Source: Tubulanus polymorphus (Eukaryota > Nemertea > Palaeonemertea > Tubulaniformes > Tubulanidae). Taken from it: a DNA stretch of 64,000 nucleotides. Below, in pieces: positions 38,174-49,734 of this stretch. The notes under the pieces were generated by a model. It saw only the letters and a program-made list of their open reading frames with translations, made no database searches and was not told the DNA's origin. A program made the translations under genes and the position numbers. Every line of letters begins with the position of its first letter. The first letter of the stretch is position 1. The stretch covers positions 4,994,231 through 5,058,230 of the forward strand of contig NC_134033.1 of assembly GCF_964204645.1 (NCBI RefSeq), given 5' to 3'.

Positions 38174-40312
38174 ACGATTCGTCCATGAACCGGTGACAAA
38201 CACCAGATAGCGCGACTAACAGTCGGTTTTGCGGCATTCCAAATTCAAACACATTTATAAATTTTGATACATTTAAACCCCGAATTTCCAATTGGCAAAA
38301 TCACTTAAAAACGGTGTTGATATACTGTATAGATCGGTGCTGTTGTATTTAGTAAATCGTTCATTTGTATAATCTTGTAAATAACCGTGTTATGTTAAAA
38401 AGTCTTTATTTTTCTCCTTTATACGATTGTAAACAAAATTATTGGCCAAAAAACCACCAACCGACATCCGTATGACCCGTATTTTCCTGTTCCAAATCAT
38501 ACAGTCGGGCTATGTGTTGTTTATATACCGATAAAACGTAAGACTCTTCGTAACTCTTGGAAATAAACACTTCGAACACAATAATTCGAATCATTACATC
38601 CAATGATGCCAGTCAAATATCTATGGTTTAATTGGAATTCAAACACTGGCCACATTTTATTCGAGTTCAGATTGAGTCTACTGTCTACTTTGCTATAACG
38701 AGGGTCCATATGTTCAAAACTAAGATTAAACCTATCCTAACGTCAGAGTCCTAATGAGAAACTGTTTAAAATCTCTACTCTACCGGATTATGTGAGCAGT
38801 TTTATCTTTTCCTTGAAGAGATTTCAGCTCACACATGAGTCCTCTATCAGACCAGGTTGTTTTAGTCAGCACACACTTGATGCAATCAGGTCCTGATGAA
38901 GTGAGGAAGGTCTGGAATCTGGAAACTGTATTTGTCGGTTTAGTCAACGCGCATTGGCAGCAATCAGATCCTGCACAGAAAGGTCGTCTCTGAAAATGCA
39001 ACCAAAGTTTAATTAGACTTGAATCAGCTTGAATACGACCTCACCTAAGTTTGACATTTAGAATTGAAGTTAAATTGTCCGCTCACCAATTCATGTGTGG
39101 ATCTGCATGGATTATTTCGATCAGTTATCGTTTCCTTGGGAAATGTGACACCCGAGCTACAGCATAATATCTGTCCGGCCTTGTTGGTTTAGTCAGCAAA
39201 CATTGACAGCATTCAGATCCTGAGAGAAGTAGAGCTTATCTGAAAAACAGGCAGTATTGATCTCAATGATAATTCTTAATTTGTCTCGAAACATGCACAT
39301 TGTAATTTGTTATAGCCAGTATTAAAAACCCACAAATCCACTCACCACCAATTTCTGTGTGAAGCATCATGGATTATCTCAAAAATGTCTGGAGTTCACA
39401 GCGTCGGTTTACTCAGCTTCGGAGTATTGGCAGCAATAAGGTCCCGAGTGAGGAATGGCTGATCTGAAAAACCGACAATTTCATATTTCAGTACTGACTG
39501 GAAGAATCAATGTTTAAGTTTAGGTTGGATTCCCGAGTGAGAACCCAGAGACAGGGAGTCAATTAGATTAATTTATAAACGAGATGACGTGAACTGTCGA
39601 AAGCATCCCTCGGCAACTTCCCAAATTAGTGTTTAAATTAGTGGAAAAAAACTTATAGATCTCCCTTTTTACTTACCTAATCTCACGCAAGCACTGTACA
39701 TATATGCGCGTCTATATTGAATTCAACGCGTGTTAAGAATTAATCCTATGCCGGTTAAATTTCAAATCGAAAGGTATTCATTGAATTCAGAGATCGAGGA
39801 CAATAACCAGACACAATATGAACTGAGTTTGTCATGATGCGGTGCAAGGGACGCGAGAACCACTGGCTAGATAATACCATACAGACCCTGTTAATATTTT
39901 AACTTCAGAAACCTAACTAATATATGAAGTAGATATAATATCAGATATTCTACACGTCCTCGTTAAAATGATATTTCTATACAGTAAATTAAATCCTTTC
40001 AAAATTGAATTAACAGAAAAATCACTTTGCAATACAATCTGTTATTTACATTTCCATTGTCTATAACTCGAATTGTCACTGAAATCAAACACACATCATA
40101 GAACTATTTGGAATTGATCAAATAAAATGAATTAAGATGATATCATCATAGGAAATATGCAATACATTCAACAAATCAAATGTCCATTGTCTGTAACTTG
40201 TTAGAACTGTCTTAGCACCAGCAACAGCAGTAGTAGTAATAGTAGCCAAGCAGGAAATACTGTTATTTGTATTTATGAATTCAAGTCATCAAGATGATAA
40301 ATAGAGGCTACT
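38174..40312. other. Intergenic region with a degenerate repeat cluster
   Basis: No gene is seen. Between 38860 and 39480 a unit of about 55 bases recurs in four diverged copies (listed separately). The remainder is AT-rich and featureless. Confidence 0.4.
38860..39480. repeat. Four degenerate copies of a short dispersed unit
   Basis: Segments near 38867, 38942, 39192 and 39411 share the pattern (A/T)AGTCA(G/A)C....GGCAGCAATCAG(A/G)TCCTG...GAAGG......TCTGAAA. Spacing is irregular (75, 250 and 219 bp), so this is a degenerate repeat family and not a clean tandem array. Confidence 0.5.
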
Positions 40313-42537
40313 TTAACTTTTCTCATGATTCTAACTCGTCAGAGATATTCAAATATCGTCAACCCGTTTTCTAGAAGTCCAATTATAACTCCAAAATGCG
40401 TTATCGGTATTTGCTGCATTTGTTGGCTCGTTATAAGCACAGTTTCTATTCTACCGCTGTCATCGTCGTCTTACTTGGATTGAGTTGTTTCCTCAGAAAG
40501 TCTGCAGAGAAAAAGTCCTTACCCGCCACAATCAGATATCCATGCGCTTCGCTTTGTTTCAACTCTGTTATCATATTGACTGTAGAGTGTGAATTGTCAA
40601 AACAGATGTTGACGAAGTGTTATAGAGACGCAGAATATATAAGTTAATAAAGAAAATATTATCGAATATTGTCAAATCTGGTTCGGATATCAAAACGCAG
40701 TTCGGAAGCGACAGTAAATATTTTTAGCGAAATAATTGCGCATGATTATAAACACGATATATTGAAACACGTCTAAATTTAGAAACCGCGGTAATTACAG
40801 CGAAACCGAAAACAGATGGAAGTTTCACAAAATACGATACTGGTGCCAGTTTGATTTGGTCTTTACAAAATAATTGGACACTGGATCAATTCGTCAACAT
40901 CTGCCATTGGCAAATTCGTTGTAACTTCGTTATAACTGCAGCTATTCTTTTGAGAAATGTCGTGCGAACTTGGAAATAGTTAGAAATGTGTTTGTTTCGA
41001 AGCGTGAATTCTGCTCAATATGCAGCGAATGAAAGCGTTGTTCGTAGTTTTACTGATCGCTTGCGGAGACTGTATATTTACGCGGGCTGATCGCGCAAAC
41101 TCTGTCGAGGAAGCCGCGTCTGTTACAGTCAGTTCATCTTGTAAGAAGACTCAATACTCCGTCGATTCTACGTCCGGTTACATCGTTTCACCGAACTATC
41201 CCTCGTTAGTGCACGGTGTTGAATGTCGTTGGTTCGTCGACAGCTCTTTACCGGGAAGTTTTCTCGTTCAAGTTTACTACGACATCGAGCCGTCGATATT
41301 CTGTAACGAGAACTGCCCTCTCATCGGTAAATCCGACAACAAACTCTGCGCTACCAGTAGAAAACCACTTGAAATCGGCAGTAACGATTTGATTTCGTTG
41401 TTGTTTAGGAGTAACGTCGATGGAGCGCGAGGTAGTCGGGTTCATATCATATATCGTTTTCTAGAACAGAGTCGCTTGAAAATCGAATATAAATGCATTA
41501 TTTATTAACGGTGGAGTAAAAGAATTACCAACTCAAACAGGTTATAAATTCACGATTTCTACCTCTCGGTGTATATTGTTGTTAGAATGGATCGGGAAGC
41601 CAGACGGGTTTGCAATGAATTTAACGTTTATACAGTTAGATTTCAGATTAAAACCAGGAGAGTATCCAATGAAAACTCGTCCTCAAATTTACGACGGATG
41701 GAACAGCACCAGTGAACCTATAGCTCTTATACTAGAACAAACCGGACATCCACCTTCGTCGTGTTATACTAAAACTTATAAAGCACGTATTGAATTCATT
41801 TCAACTAGATCTTGGTTTCAGTCGCAGTTACTCATGCGAGTTTACAAAATATAATTTTGGAACATCTCTAACCCGTTAATTCAAATCTATAATAAATCAG
41901 GACTGCTCACTACAATTGATGGAATACCACATATAGTAACTAAGTCTAAACACTTATACTGCTGGTCTATCACAGTCGATGTTCTGCAGTACGTCATCTT
42001 CAACTGGACACGTGATCTCGTCTCGTCACCAGGTGTCGTTGGTGTATATAAACAGGAAGGGTTACGTATTGTGAGAACTGATATTTTACTCAGTTTTAAC
42101 CATCTTATATCTCTGAGTGTAAAATCAGACGGATTTCTCGTGATTCTGTGCGTTTTAACGACATCGCATTTTTTTAAATCAAATTTGAAAATAGAATTCG
42201 AAGTGAAATCAATGAAAATATCAGACGACCACGTCAACAAGCCAAGGATATCGGTAAATTAAAAACAATGATTTGTAAATTAGGTTCGTGTAATAGAATC
42301 ATTGTAATAATCTATGATTTTGATGGCGATTTTGACGAGTGAAACTTTGCCGAGAAACTTGGAATGACAACGTTATGTGTGACCCAAAGCACATGTTGTT
42401 TACGCGGAGTAATTATGATGATTAGTGGAAGAATTTAAATTATTTTGGATTACAACTAGAACTATTATCGATATTTTGCTGTTTGTTAGTGGTTTGAAAT
42501 TGTCGTATTGTAAACATTCAATACTGTAATCAATTCT

Positions 42538-42590
42538 CTTATATTTCAGCATTCAATCACAAAGTTTGTGATTGAATGCTGAAATATAAG
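42538..42590. repeat. Perfect 26-bp palindrome at the copied splice acceptor
   Basis: The left arm (42538-42563) and right arm (42565-42590) are exact reverse complements separated by one G. The arm contains ATATTTCAG, the intron 1 acceptor of the gene copy, so the acceptor and the first exon bases are mirrored. The intact gene has no such structure at 27950-27990. Confidence 0.9.
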
Positions 42591-43165
42591 AACTCAATAT
42601 CAGCTAATCGATTGTTCCCAAGATCAAAGACTACATTTTATCGTGTAACTACATTACAACTAAACTGGAAAGTGAACATCTATGAAGAACAGTTGAAACT
42701 AACAGCGCTATCAGAAAACTGTGATCGAGCTGGTTTTTATAATTTTGATGGTATAATTTCACAGCTAGACGCTATGGTCCGTATTGTCCTGGTTCATACT
42801 ACGGTCGATCTGTCGTCAGCCTGATTACATCAGGTGGACCGGTTACTGTAGTAGCATACGCTTATTACTATAACAATCGGTTAACTGTTGGTTGTCCTAG
42901 CAGGTCATCTCTTGAATTTGCTCCTACTGATTGTGATGGTTATGTTCTACAAGAAGAAGAACGTCAGATCAATATGACGTCACACTGTCTCGTGATTACA
43001 CCTGAAAATCGACGCCATCGCTTGAAAAATATTCACATATTATCAGAACACGAATATCAAATTGACCGATGTTTTCTCAAGATGACATTATTATGTGATC
43101 AGTTTCTGAGTTTGAGTAATCAGTTTCTTAATAACAGTCTTGTATTAAACTTCACAGTTAATGAG

Positions 43166-45538
43166 CGGTTCCTGAACTTCGCTGAAAAGCTGAAACACTG
43201 AAAAGCTGAAACGCTGAAATAAAAACGCTGAAATTTCAGGGAATTTCCGAAAAACGCCGAAATTTCAGGGAATTCCCGAAAAACGCTGAAATCGTGCTAG
43301 GTACCGACAATACACGTTTTGAAATGTTTTCCGGGCCGGTGTCCGCTGACGAGTCCTGAACCGTGTTTTATGCTCTACCTTCGGTTACAGAGACATGCCT
43401 TATGGTCGTCGTCATGACCGACTTGATCGATTGCGGATTGCGTGGATTGTTAGATGTGTTTTTTGCCATAGTTTTATGTGCATATACCGGTACGATCTAA
43501 CAATGAAGTTATCACTTCATTTGAATAAATTCTTAATCACAGTAATATTAATTCACAATATTTTTTCTTATGTTTGGTGATTTCTTGCAACGTATCATTG
43601 CCAAGTCTCATACAAGTAGTAGCTGAATGAAAGTACAGTTAGGCTGAACCTGATAACCCAAATTAAGTGCTAGCATAGAACTAATGATTATTTTGATTCT
43701 ATTTTCGGTGTCATTGAAATTCGTTAATAAAGGTTTTAACCGTCATAGTATACTGTACTTGGCATTGCTACAATTGGGTGCCATATTTCTACAATTTCTA
43801 CAAGGAGGAAGGAATCTTTAAGTGTCTTTGTTCCCGGGTAGGGTACGGGGTAAAACCTGGTTTACTTTCTCTTTCGACTTGCCGGAGACTACTATCTGCA
43901 ATGTATTGCATGCTTTGATGTGTCTGGCCTATAGGAGTCGAACGATATTTTTTTCCCATACACAGGCATGGCTTTAGTGTAGATGAAGGCTAGGCACTGC
44001 ACATTGTGGATTGACTGGAACTCTTAACTCACAAAATTAAACGAGTCAACAAGAAAGATCCAATAATTGGACATTTGTCTAACTATATTATTTAACAGCT
44101 TGAAATAACACATTCTGCAAGAGTATACAAAGGAAATCAGTTCTTACATTATATCAGAATCAATAGTTCGCTTAACTCTGGCTAGAATTCTGGTTCCATT
44201 GCTTCATATTCTAATGAAATCCACTAGTATACCTTAGAATATCGCTTCTTAGCTTAAGACTAAAAATTTGGTACCAGGAAACAGGGAAGAAAAGTGGGTG
44301 TACTGTACATCCGCAATTGACTTATTTCTCTCTGGTTGAATCAAGTTATTATTGAAATAGCATTCGAATAGCCATTTTATTTTTAAAAATTGTGTCGTTC
44401 AGCTATCCTGCTGCAAATTTCGCAGTTGAAGTTTACTGGTGCCATCTGATTTCTCAGTATCTCAAAAAATTTGCACATTCTAAGCCTGAATCTAAAAATA
44501 GAAAAAGGTGCATTTTAGTCGGATATAAAAGAATAGTGGCTAATACACCCTGGACTATATAGCCTATGGGGTGGGCCTAGTTTGAAAGCACTGAGGTCTG
44601 ACAGAACAGCACTTAGTAAATAAATACTGAAATTAAACTTACAAAACACCCAGTACTTGAGATGATGTACTTGACAAGAAGTGTCACCAGCTAAGCATAT
44701 CAACTTTGTCTATGACTCCTCCTTTTATAGATTCAGTAGTAGTCTAAAAATAAGAATCGGTACATTTTTCTAACAGTCGGTATGTCATTTCTTCAAAAAA
44801 ACTAATTATTATCACGCCACAGCAAATAAATTATTCACAGTTGTTGAATGGTTAGCCCGATTTAGATTAATTGGTTGACGCTAATCAGTATGACCCATAC
44901 GTAGGGGCCTACTGCATGCCATTGGCGTCAATCCATTCCATTCCATTCCACAGTGAATTAAAAAGAACTTTAGTTAGATCCCTTTTGTCCAAAAGCTGCA
45001 TCATTTATATAACTAGCTGTCAAATTTAATTTACCTCCTTCAGAGAATACCATAGTGACATAGTCCGTCGCCCATCAACGTGTTGACAAAAGAAAAGTTG
45101 CTCCATGTTTTATACATGAACGTTCAAATAAGATATTTTGCGTCTTGCAGGGAATATTGAGCATAGTGTTTAAGTTGGCTTGCACGGTTTGTGAATGGGT
45201 TTTCCTCATTATGCTGCCTGTATGCATTAAAAATCCGGATTTCAAGCGAATTAATTTGTCCAACAAGTGGCCCTCTAGAAGTATACTCCACACATACTGT
45301 CCATGCGTGTCTCTGTAACCGAAGGTAGAGACTAAAACACGGTTCAGGACTCGGCAGCGGACACCGGCCCGGAAAATATTTCAAAACGTGTATTGTTGGT
45401 ACCTAGCACGATTTCAGCGTTTTTCGGGAATTCCCTGAAATTTCGGCGTTTTTCGGAAATTCCCTGAAATTTCAGCGTTTTTATTTCTGCGTTTCAGCGT
45501 TTCAGTGATTCAGCTTTTTCAGCGAAGTTCAGGAACCG
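43166..45538. mobile_element. 2,373-bp non-autonomous transposon, long TIRs, 9-bp TSD
   Basis: The ends begin CGGTTCCTGAACTTCGC and finish with its exact reverse complement. The inverted similarity continues for about 230 bp on each side (43166-43395 and 45307-45538). It includes subterminal repeats of GAAATTTCAGGGAATT and CCGAAAAACGC. GTTAATGAG flanks both sides (43157-43165 and 45539-45547), a 9-bp target-site duplication. Removing the element and one copy of the duplication restores alignment to the intact receptor exon 2 near 28550. No transposase frame exists inside. Long TIRs with a 9-bp duplication fit Mutator-like elements (inference). Confidence 0.85.
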
Positions 45539-46020
45539 GTTAATGAGTTTGTATTCTGGCAGGAACCACTGATAGTTAAACTACGTTGTCAATGTCGGGG
45601 AGTGAAAAAAGCGCATAAGTTTTGGATTTGCCGGTTCCCGTCTCCCAGTTGCTACTAAAGATAAATGTGGACTCGTGCAGTCACCGAACTACCCGGGTTC
45701 GGCAGGAAGTACATCTAAATCTTTTTTCTACGAATTTGAAAAACCCGATACAACATAATATATTTCAATATTTCAGATTTATCGTCAAATCTATTGGATC
45801 AGTTTCATGTGAAACAAACAACGTGGATGCGAATGATCCGATCATTTTGATACACAGCTGATAAAGTAATACCTCTTTCAAAATGGAAAACTGTTCAAAT
45901 TTATAAGGACCCAACACAAAACTTTAATATGTGAAAATAACGCGGTTCGTGGACTTAGTATAACTAGATTTATTCACGACTTTAAAAGTTCGTAACCACT
46001 ATAATCTATGGGATAATATA

Positions 46021-46140
46021 TACCCAGGGGAATAATATAGAATCCAGGAATATCGGACTCGGGGAATAAATAGAACCCCTTTATCTAGGTTTCCCCTGGG
46101 GAACATAGAACCCGTGGGAAATATAGAACCCGGGGAACAT
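46021..46140. repeat. Degenerate short tandem repeat (about 20 bp)
   Basis: About five imperfect copies of GGGGAA(T/C)A(T)ATAGAACCC follow each other between the pseudogene and the 3' end of the next receptor gene. Confidence 0.6.
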
Positions 46141-46243
46141 GGGTATGGATCGTATTATTTTCAAGTGTCGTCATCTTGCAAGTAAATCCAGTCACAATCT
46201 GTCCCTGGATTAATCCGTAAAGAATAAACAATCTCTCAATCAA

Positions 46244-47341
46244 TTATTTTGAATAACACAGATAACTGATGAGTAATACTTGTTTTGCTTTTTTCCTGAA
46301 GCTGTCGTTCGTTGCGCAATAAACGAAGAAATTTACTGATGAATCAAAAGCACTGAGCAGAATTCCAACTTTCCTCAGGACCATTAGTTCATCTCCGGAT
46401 AAACTGTGGCGTATTCCTAACTTGATTCTGAAGAAATGTAACAATCGCTGTACAGATGCCGGAATTTCGAACACAAAGTACAATAACACAATCAAGAGAA
46501 CCATTTTTAATATTTTCAATTCAGCGGATGTGTTTTTACTTTTCTCACTGATCGCCGCTGAGTTAAATTGTTTCTTCCCATCTATTTTTCTAAATATCAT
46601 GACTCCGAACAAAGTTAGATTTAACATTATTAGAATAATGAAAGGTAAGAGAACCGTCATGAAGATGTAGGTAATGAATGTGAAGTAATACCCATAATCA
46701 TACCGATAATGAAAAGGTGTTCGAGTTGTTTGGCCACCAAAGGCTCCCAATGTAAATACACCTGGAACACAAGGATCGGTGGTCCTTCCGGGTAAACGTA
46801 ATGGAAAATAATGCGGCCAATGACAAACTGCTGAGAAAAACGCGTTGAACAATGATAAGAATATTATTTGTTTTTTGTTCCAGAATCTTCTAAAATACAG
46901 CGGACTCGCGACGACCAAAAGTCTCTCAAAACTTACTATCACAACCGCCCAGTTTCTAGCAGTTTGAAATGTAAAGAACAGCGGCATCGCCCATGTAATG
47001 ATTTCGTGTCCAAAATACCAATCATCATAGTGCATAAGCAGTTTAGTTTTAGTGGTTTTGCTGAAATCGATGATAATAAGACGAAATGGGTAAAGTACGA
47101 ATACTGACAACAGAAATAGTATTTCAAACCAGGCAAGAATTATAATAGTTTGATAAGTGGTACGACCGATCTTTCTGAATACTACAATAGAAACAGAGTT
47201 CAGTATCACTCCCAGAACTGAAACCAACGAATATCCGAAACGGTACAGATTGACACTGAACACATGGTTCCATCGTGTAGGTGGATGTACACAGTGAGGA
47301 GACTCAGCCATCGTCGATGTGAATTGTGATGTAAAATTCAT
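46244..47341 (-). CDS. Class A (rhodopsin-like) GPCR, peptide-receptor type
   Basis: Single-exon gene of 365 residues starting at ATG 47341 (MNFTSQFTSTMAESPHCVHP), with N-glycosylation sites near the N-terminus. Seven hydrophobic segments are present: helix 1 SLVSVLGVILNSVSIVVF (GN replaced by LN), helix 2 AWFEILFLLSVFVLYPFR, helix 3 ending in FERLL in place of DRY, helix 5 TVLLPFIILIMLNLTLFG, helix 6 with FEIPAS, and helix 7 SAFDSSVNFFVYC (divergent NPxxY). This text is shared with the gene at 60139-61245, the pseudogene at 35811-36638 and partly the broken gene at 58839-59495, so it belongs to a local receptor expansion. FMRFamide-receptor-like is the closest general label I would give; the ligand is unknown. 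The frame is intact. Confidence 0.85.
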   Translation of the reverse strand: MNFTSQFTSTMAESPHCVHPPTRWNHVFSVNLYRFGYSLVSVLGVILNSVSIVVFRKIGRTTYQTIIILAWFEILFLLSVFVLYPFRLIIIDFSKTTKTKLLMHYDDWYFGHEIITWAMPLFFTFQTARNWAVVIVSFERLLVVASPLYFRRFWNKKQIIFLSLFNAFFSAVCHWPHYFPLRLPGRTTDPCVPGVFTLGAFGGQTTRTPFHYRYDYGYYFTFITYIFMTVLLPFIILIMLNLTLFGVMIFRKIDGKKQFNSAAISEKSKNTSAELKILKMVLLIVLLYFVFEIPASVQRLLHFFRIKLGIRHSLSGDELMVLRKVGILLSAFDSSVNFFVYCATNDSFRKKAKQVLLISYLCYSK

Positions 47342-49469
47342 ATTTCAATAGCAGTAATCAGCTGGCAGTTTAATAGCGAGAGACACGTAGCCTCCCGTTA
47401 TCTATACTCGTGTCATACATAACCTGCAATCATCTGCACGACTGTATCGTATCGCTCATCTCCATCATGCAGTGCCAGAAATTACTTGCTGAAATACGTT
47501 TTATTCGATATCTCCGATGGAATATGTTTTTTGCGAAAATAGCGGAACTCTATTAAACTACCAGAACAAGTCGTGGCTTTCCTCGACTGTTTGATAGGAC
47601 AGTAATATTACTAGAGTTTGGAAAAGAAGGCGTAACTAGGTCATAACTAGGTGTCTAATGAAGACGGGACATGCATTTAGAAAAAGGGGACAATATATTC
47701 TGTTTTTATTTCATTTTTCAAATCGAGAAGGCATGTGGTGACCCGACGTCCGGCGTCATTTGGCACACTGTGAACAATATACTTCGGTCAAAATATGTGC
47801 AAGAGTTGAACGCGGATATTTCCGACATATCTTCCGACGTATATTTTTCCGAGATAATTCGGTCTTCAACGAAAGTGACACAGGTTAATGGGATCGGCAG
47901 ATCCCGACACAAGTAGGATATTTCCTGCGCTCGATTGCTGTTGTAAAGCGATTTACATCGGATATAATCGAATATGAGCGGTTGTGTCCGACCAGTAACG
48001 ATCGGGATTATTCCAATCCGAATTTTGCCATTCCATGGCGTAGGCGTTTTCCGATTATCGCAGGGAAATTCCGATAAAAACCATTGGATATCTCAGAATG
48101 TTTGTCTCAAATAACCTGTTAAGTCAACATTTTCCAAAACAATGTCAATGTTGACCTGTAACAGGCTATCTGATTGCAACAGACATCCCGAAACTAAAAA
48201 GGAAAATATCTGCAACATATGTTATCAATGGGAAATCCGCGTGCAATAGATAAGCAAACGGATGAAGAGAAAGGTGAAAATGGTTAGATCAAAAATATCA
48301 TCGGACCTTCCTGACCTGACCTTATCAGCCCTATGGGCGACAATTCCTTTCAAGGAGTCAAGAACGATATTGCCGCTAGATTTCCGGGCCTGTAGTCAGC
48401 CATGTCTTCGGAGGGTGGATTGTCACTGAATTGATCGACCTTTTATTTCTATGAAAGTTGAACCATTTGTAAGGTTAATTACCACGTAAATTCCGGGTCC
48501 TGTGAGAACTTACGTAAACAATTTTCTTTTCCAAATTGATAGAAGCAAATTGATAGGTAGTTTCACAACTTCTAGAATATTTGGGCTGAAGTTTTTCTTC
48601 TTTAACCAACAATTTTGCCTCCGATCAATTAAGTTTGTAAGCGTGCGCATATTATATAAACGAAAAAAAAAACAACGAAAGAAAAGTTTTAGTAAATGAG
48701 TAAATTCAGTTGATGCCCGATACTCCGTTACTTGTCTGAAGCAATTCATGTAAATCAAAACTTATCAAACTGTCTCGTCGTCGCTCTCTTGAACTGACCC
48801 GTTCCAACAACTGTTGTTAGCCAAGGCGAAGATAGAACCGTTTGTCCAGTTTCTCGACTAATTTGTGTCACTAATTTTCTGTCGCAGTCTCCTGCCTGAC
48901 TAACTTGTGACTGACCTTGAACTCGTGGATAAAGGTGCTGCAGGTGACCTGATCAGAAAGCTGAGTTTTAGAGTGACCTGAAATATGTGTTTAAAGACGT
49001 AAGTTTTAGTATAGTATGTTCATAAGTACAACTTAAAACATTATAAGATTCGTAGAAGAAATAATAAGGCCGCGCAAAAAGATGACGACGGTCGAAGGAT
49101 TTTATTTTTAACTCCCTTTTAACCCTTTCAGTTCTGACTAATTAATACCCTATAGTGCTGGAGATAATTTGAAATTTTTTAGAAATTCCACCCTATTCTG
49201 TAGAATAACGGGAATACCACTATATTGTGCGTCTACACCGCGGTGCGGCGTATCGTTAGTTACTAGTATTTTACTATGTTTGACAGGTGTTGTCATTTTT
49301 CAAGATAGATAATTATTAATTATATCAATACACCGCAGTGTGGTGTACTAGCAAAATCTATCACTGATTTATACACCATAGGGTTATCCCTTCTCTATGA
49401 TAAGATAATTCGAATTTTCTTGCAAAGTTTATGGATTCAATGTTGCAACTTTGTTGGCGAATTCTTTGT
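47342..49469. other. Upstream flank and intergenic region
   Basis: It holds the presumed promoter of the receptor on the minus strand. Open frames at 47671-47916 (+) and 47718-47912 (-) overlap, and neither has recognised motifs. TACACCGC(G/A)GTG(C/T)GG(C/T)GTA words near 49235 and 49329 form a diverged direct repeat. Confidence 0.35.
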
Positions 49470-49734
49470 AGATTTTGTAATTGATACCGTGTCAAAGAAT
49501 CTGCCTTCGTCCGATATCAACCCACTCGAACCAGTTACAACCACAGCGTCTGAAACTCACTGCGGTTTGAAATGTGTTTTGAATCGTGAATGTGATTTGT
49601 TCGTCATCAAACGACAAAATAACATCGTCAAATGTCGTTTATATAATACAGATCTGATTGCCGTTGGTCAATGGCAACAAGCCACTGATGAAGTTATCTA
49701 TAAAGATGAGTCTAGATTCAGACACATCACATAA
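49470..49734 (+). CDS. PAN/apple-like domain exon (probable terminal exon)
   Basis: An open frame ending in TAA at 49734 follows a good acceptor (ATTCTTTGTAG ending near 49469). It reads FVIDTVSKNLPSSDINPLEP, then THCGLKCVLNRECDLFVIKR and, further on, KCRLYN. The cysteine pattern C-x3-C-x5-C ... C-x-L-Y is that of PAN/apple-type extracellular modules, which bind proteins or sugars. There is no convincing start or signal peptide, so this is probably the last exon of a larger gene whose other exons I could not find in 47-49 kb; it could also be a relic. Confidence 0.45.

Larger units (their letters stand above)
40313..45990 (+). pseudogene. Decayed partial copy of the CUB/lectin/LRR/7TM receptor gene
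   Basis: Three parts are homologous to the gene at 25475-32651. First, 40313-40478 matches a short piece of the 7TM exon around helix 4 (GICCICWLVISTVSILPLSS), positioned upstream of exon 1. Second, 41020-42253 matches exon 1 (MQRMKALFVVLLIACGDC). It has a small insertion creating a stop near 41506, and a TCA-to-TAA change just after 41850 (VYKI, stop). Third, 42600-43165 and 45539-45990 match the first half of exon 2, with a 1-base deletion near 42755. This part is split by the transposon at 43166-45538. The lectin, LDLa, LRR and remaining 7TM parts are absent. The copy cannot encode the receptor. Confidence 0.85.

Noticed and set aside
37786-38203. Alternative frames (+ and -) of 134-136 codons within channel exon 2
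   Set aside because: Shadows of the hydrophobic frame that has the intact splice phase and membrane segments.
47671-47916. Small plus-strand gene
   Set aside because: No start context, signal or family motif; an equally long frame occurs on the other strand, so neither is favoured.
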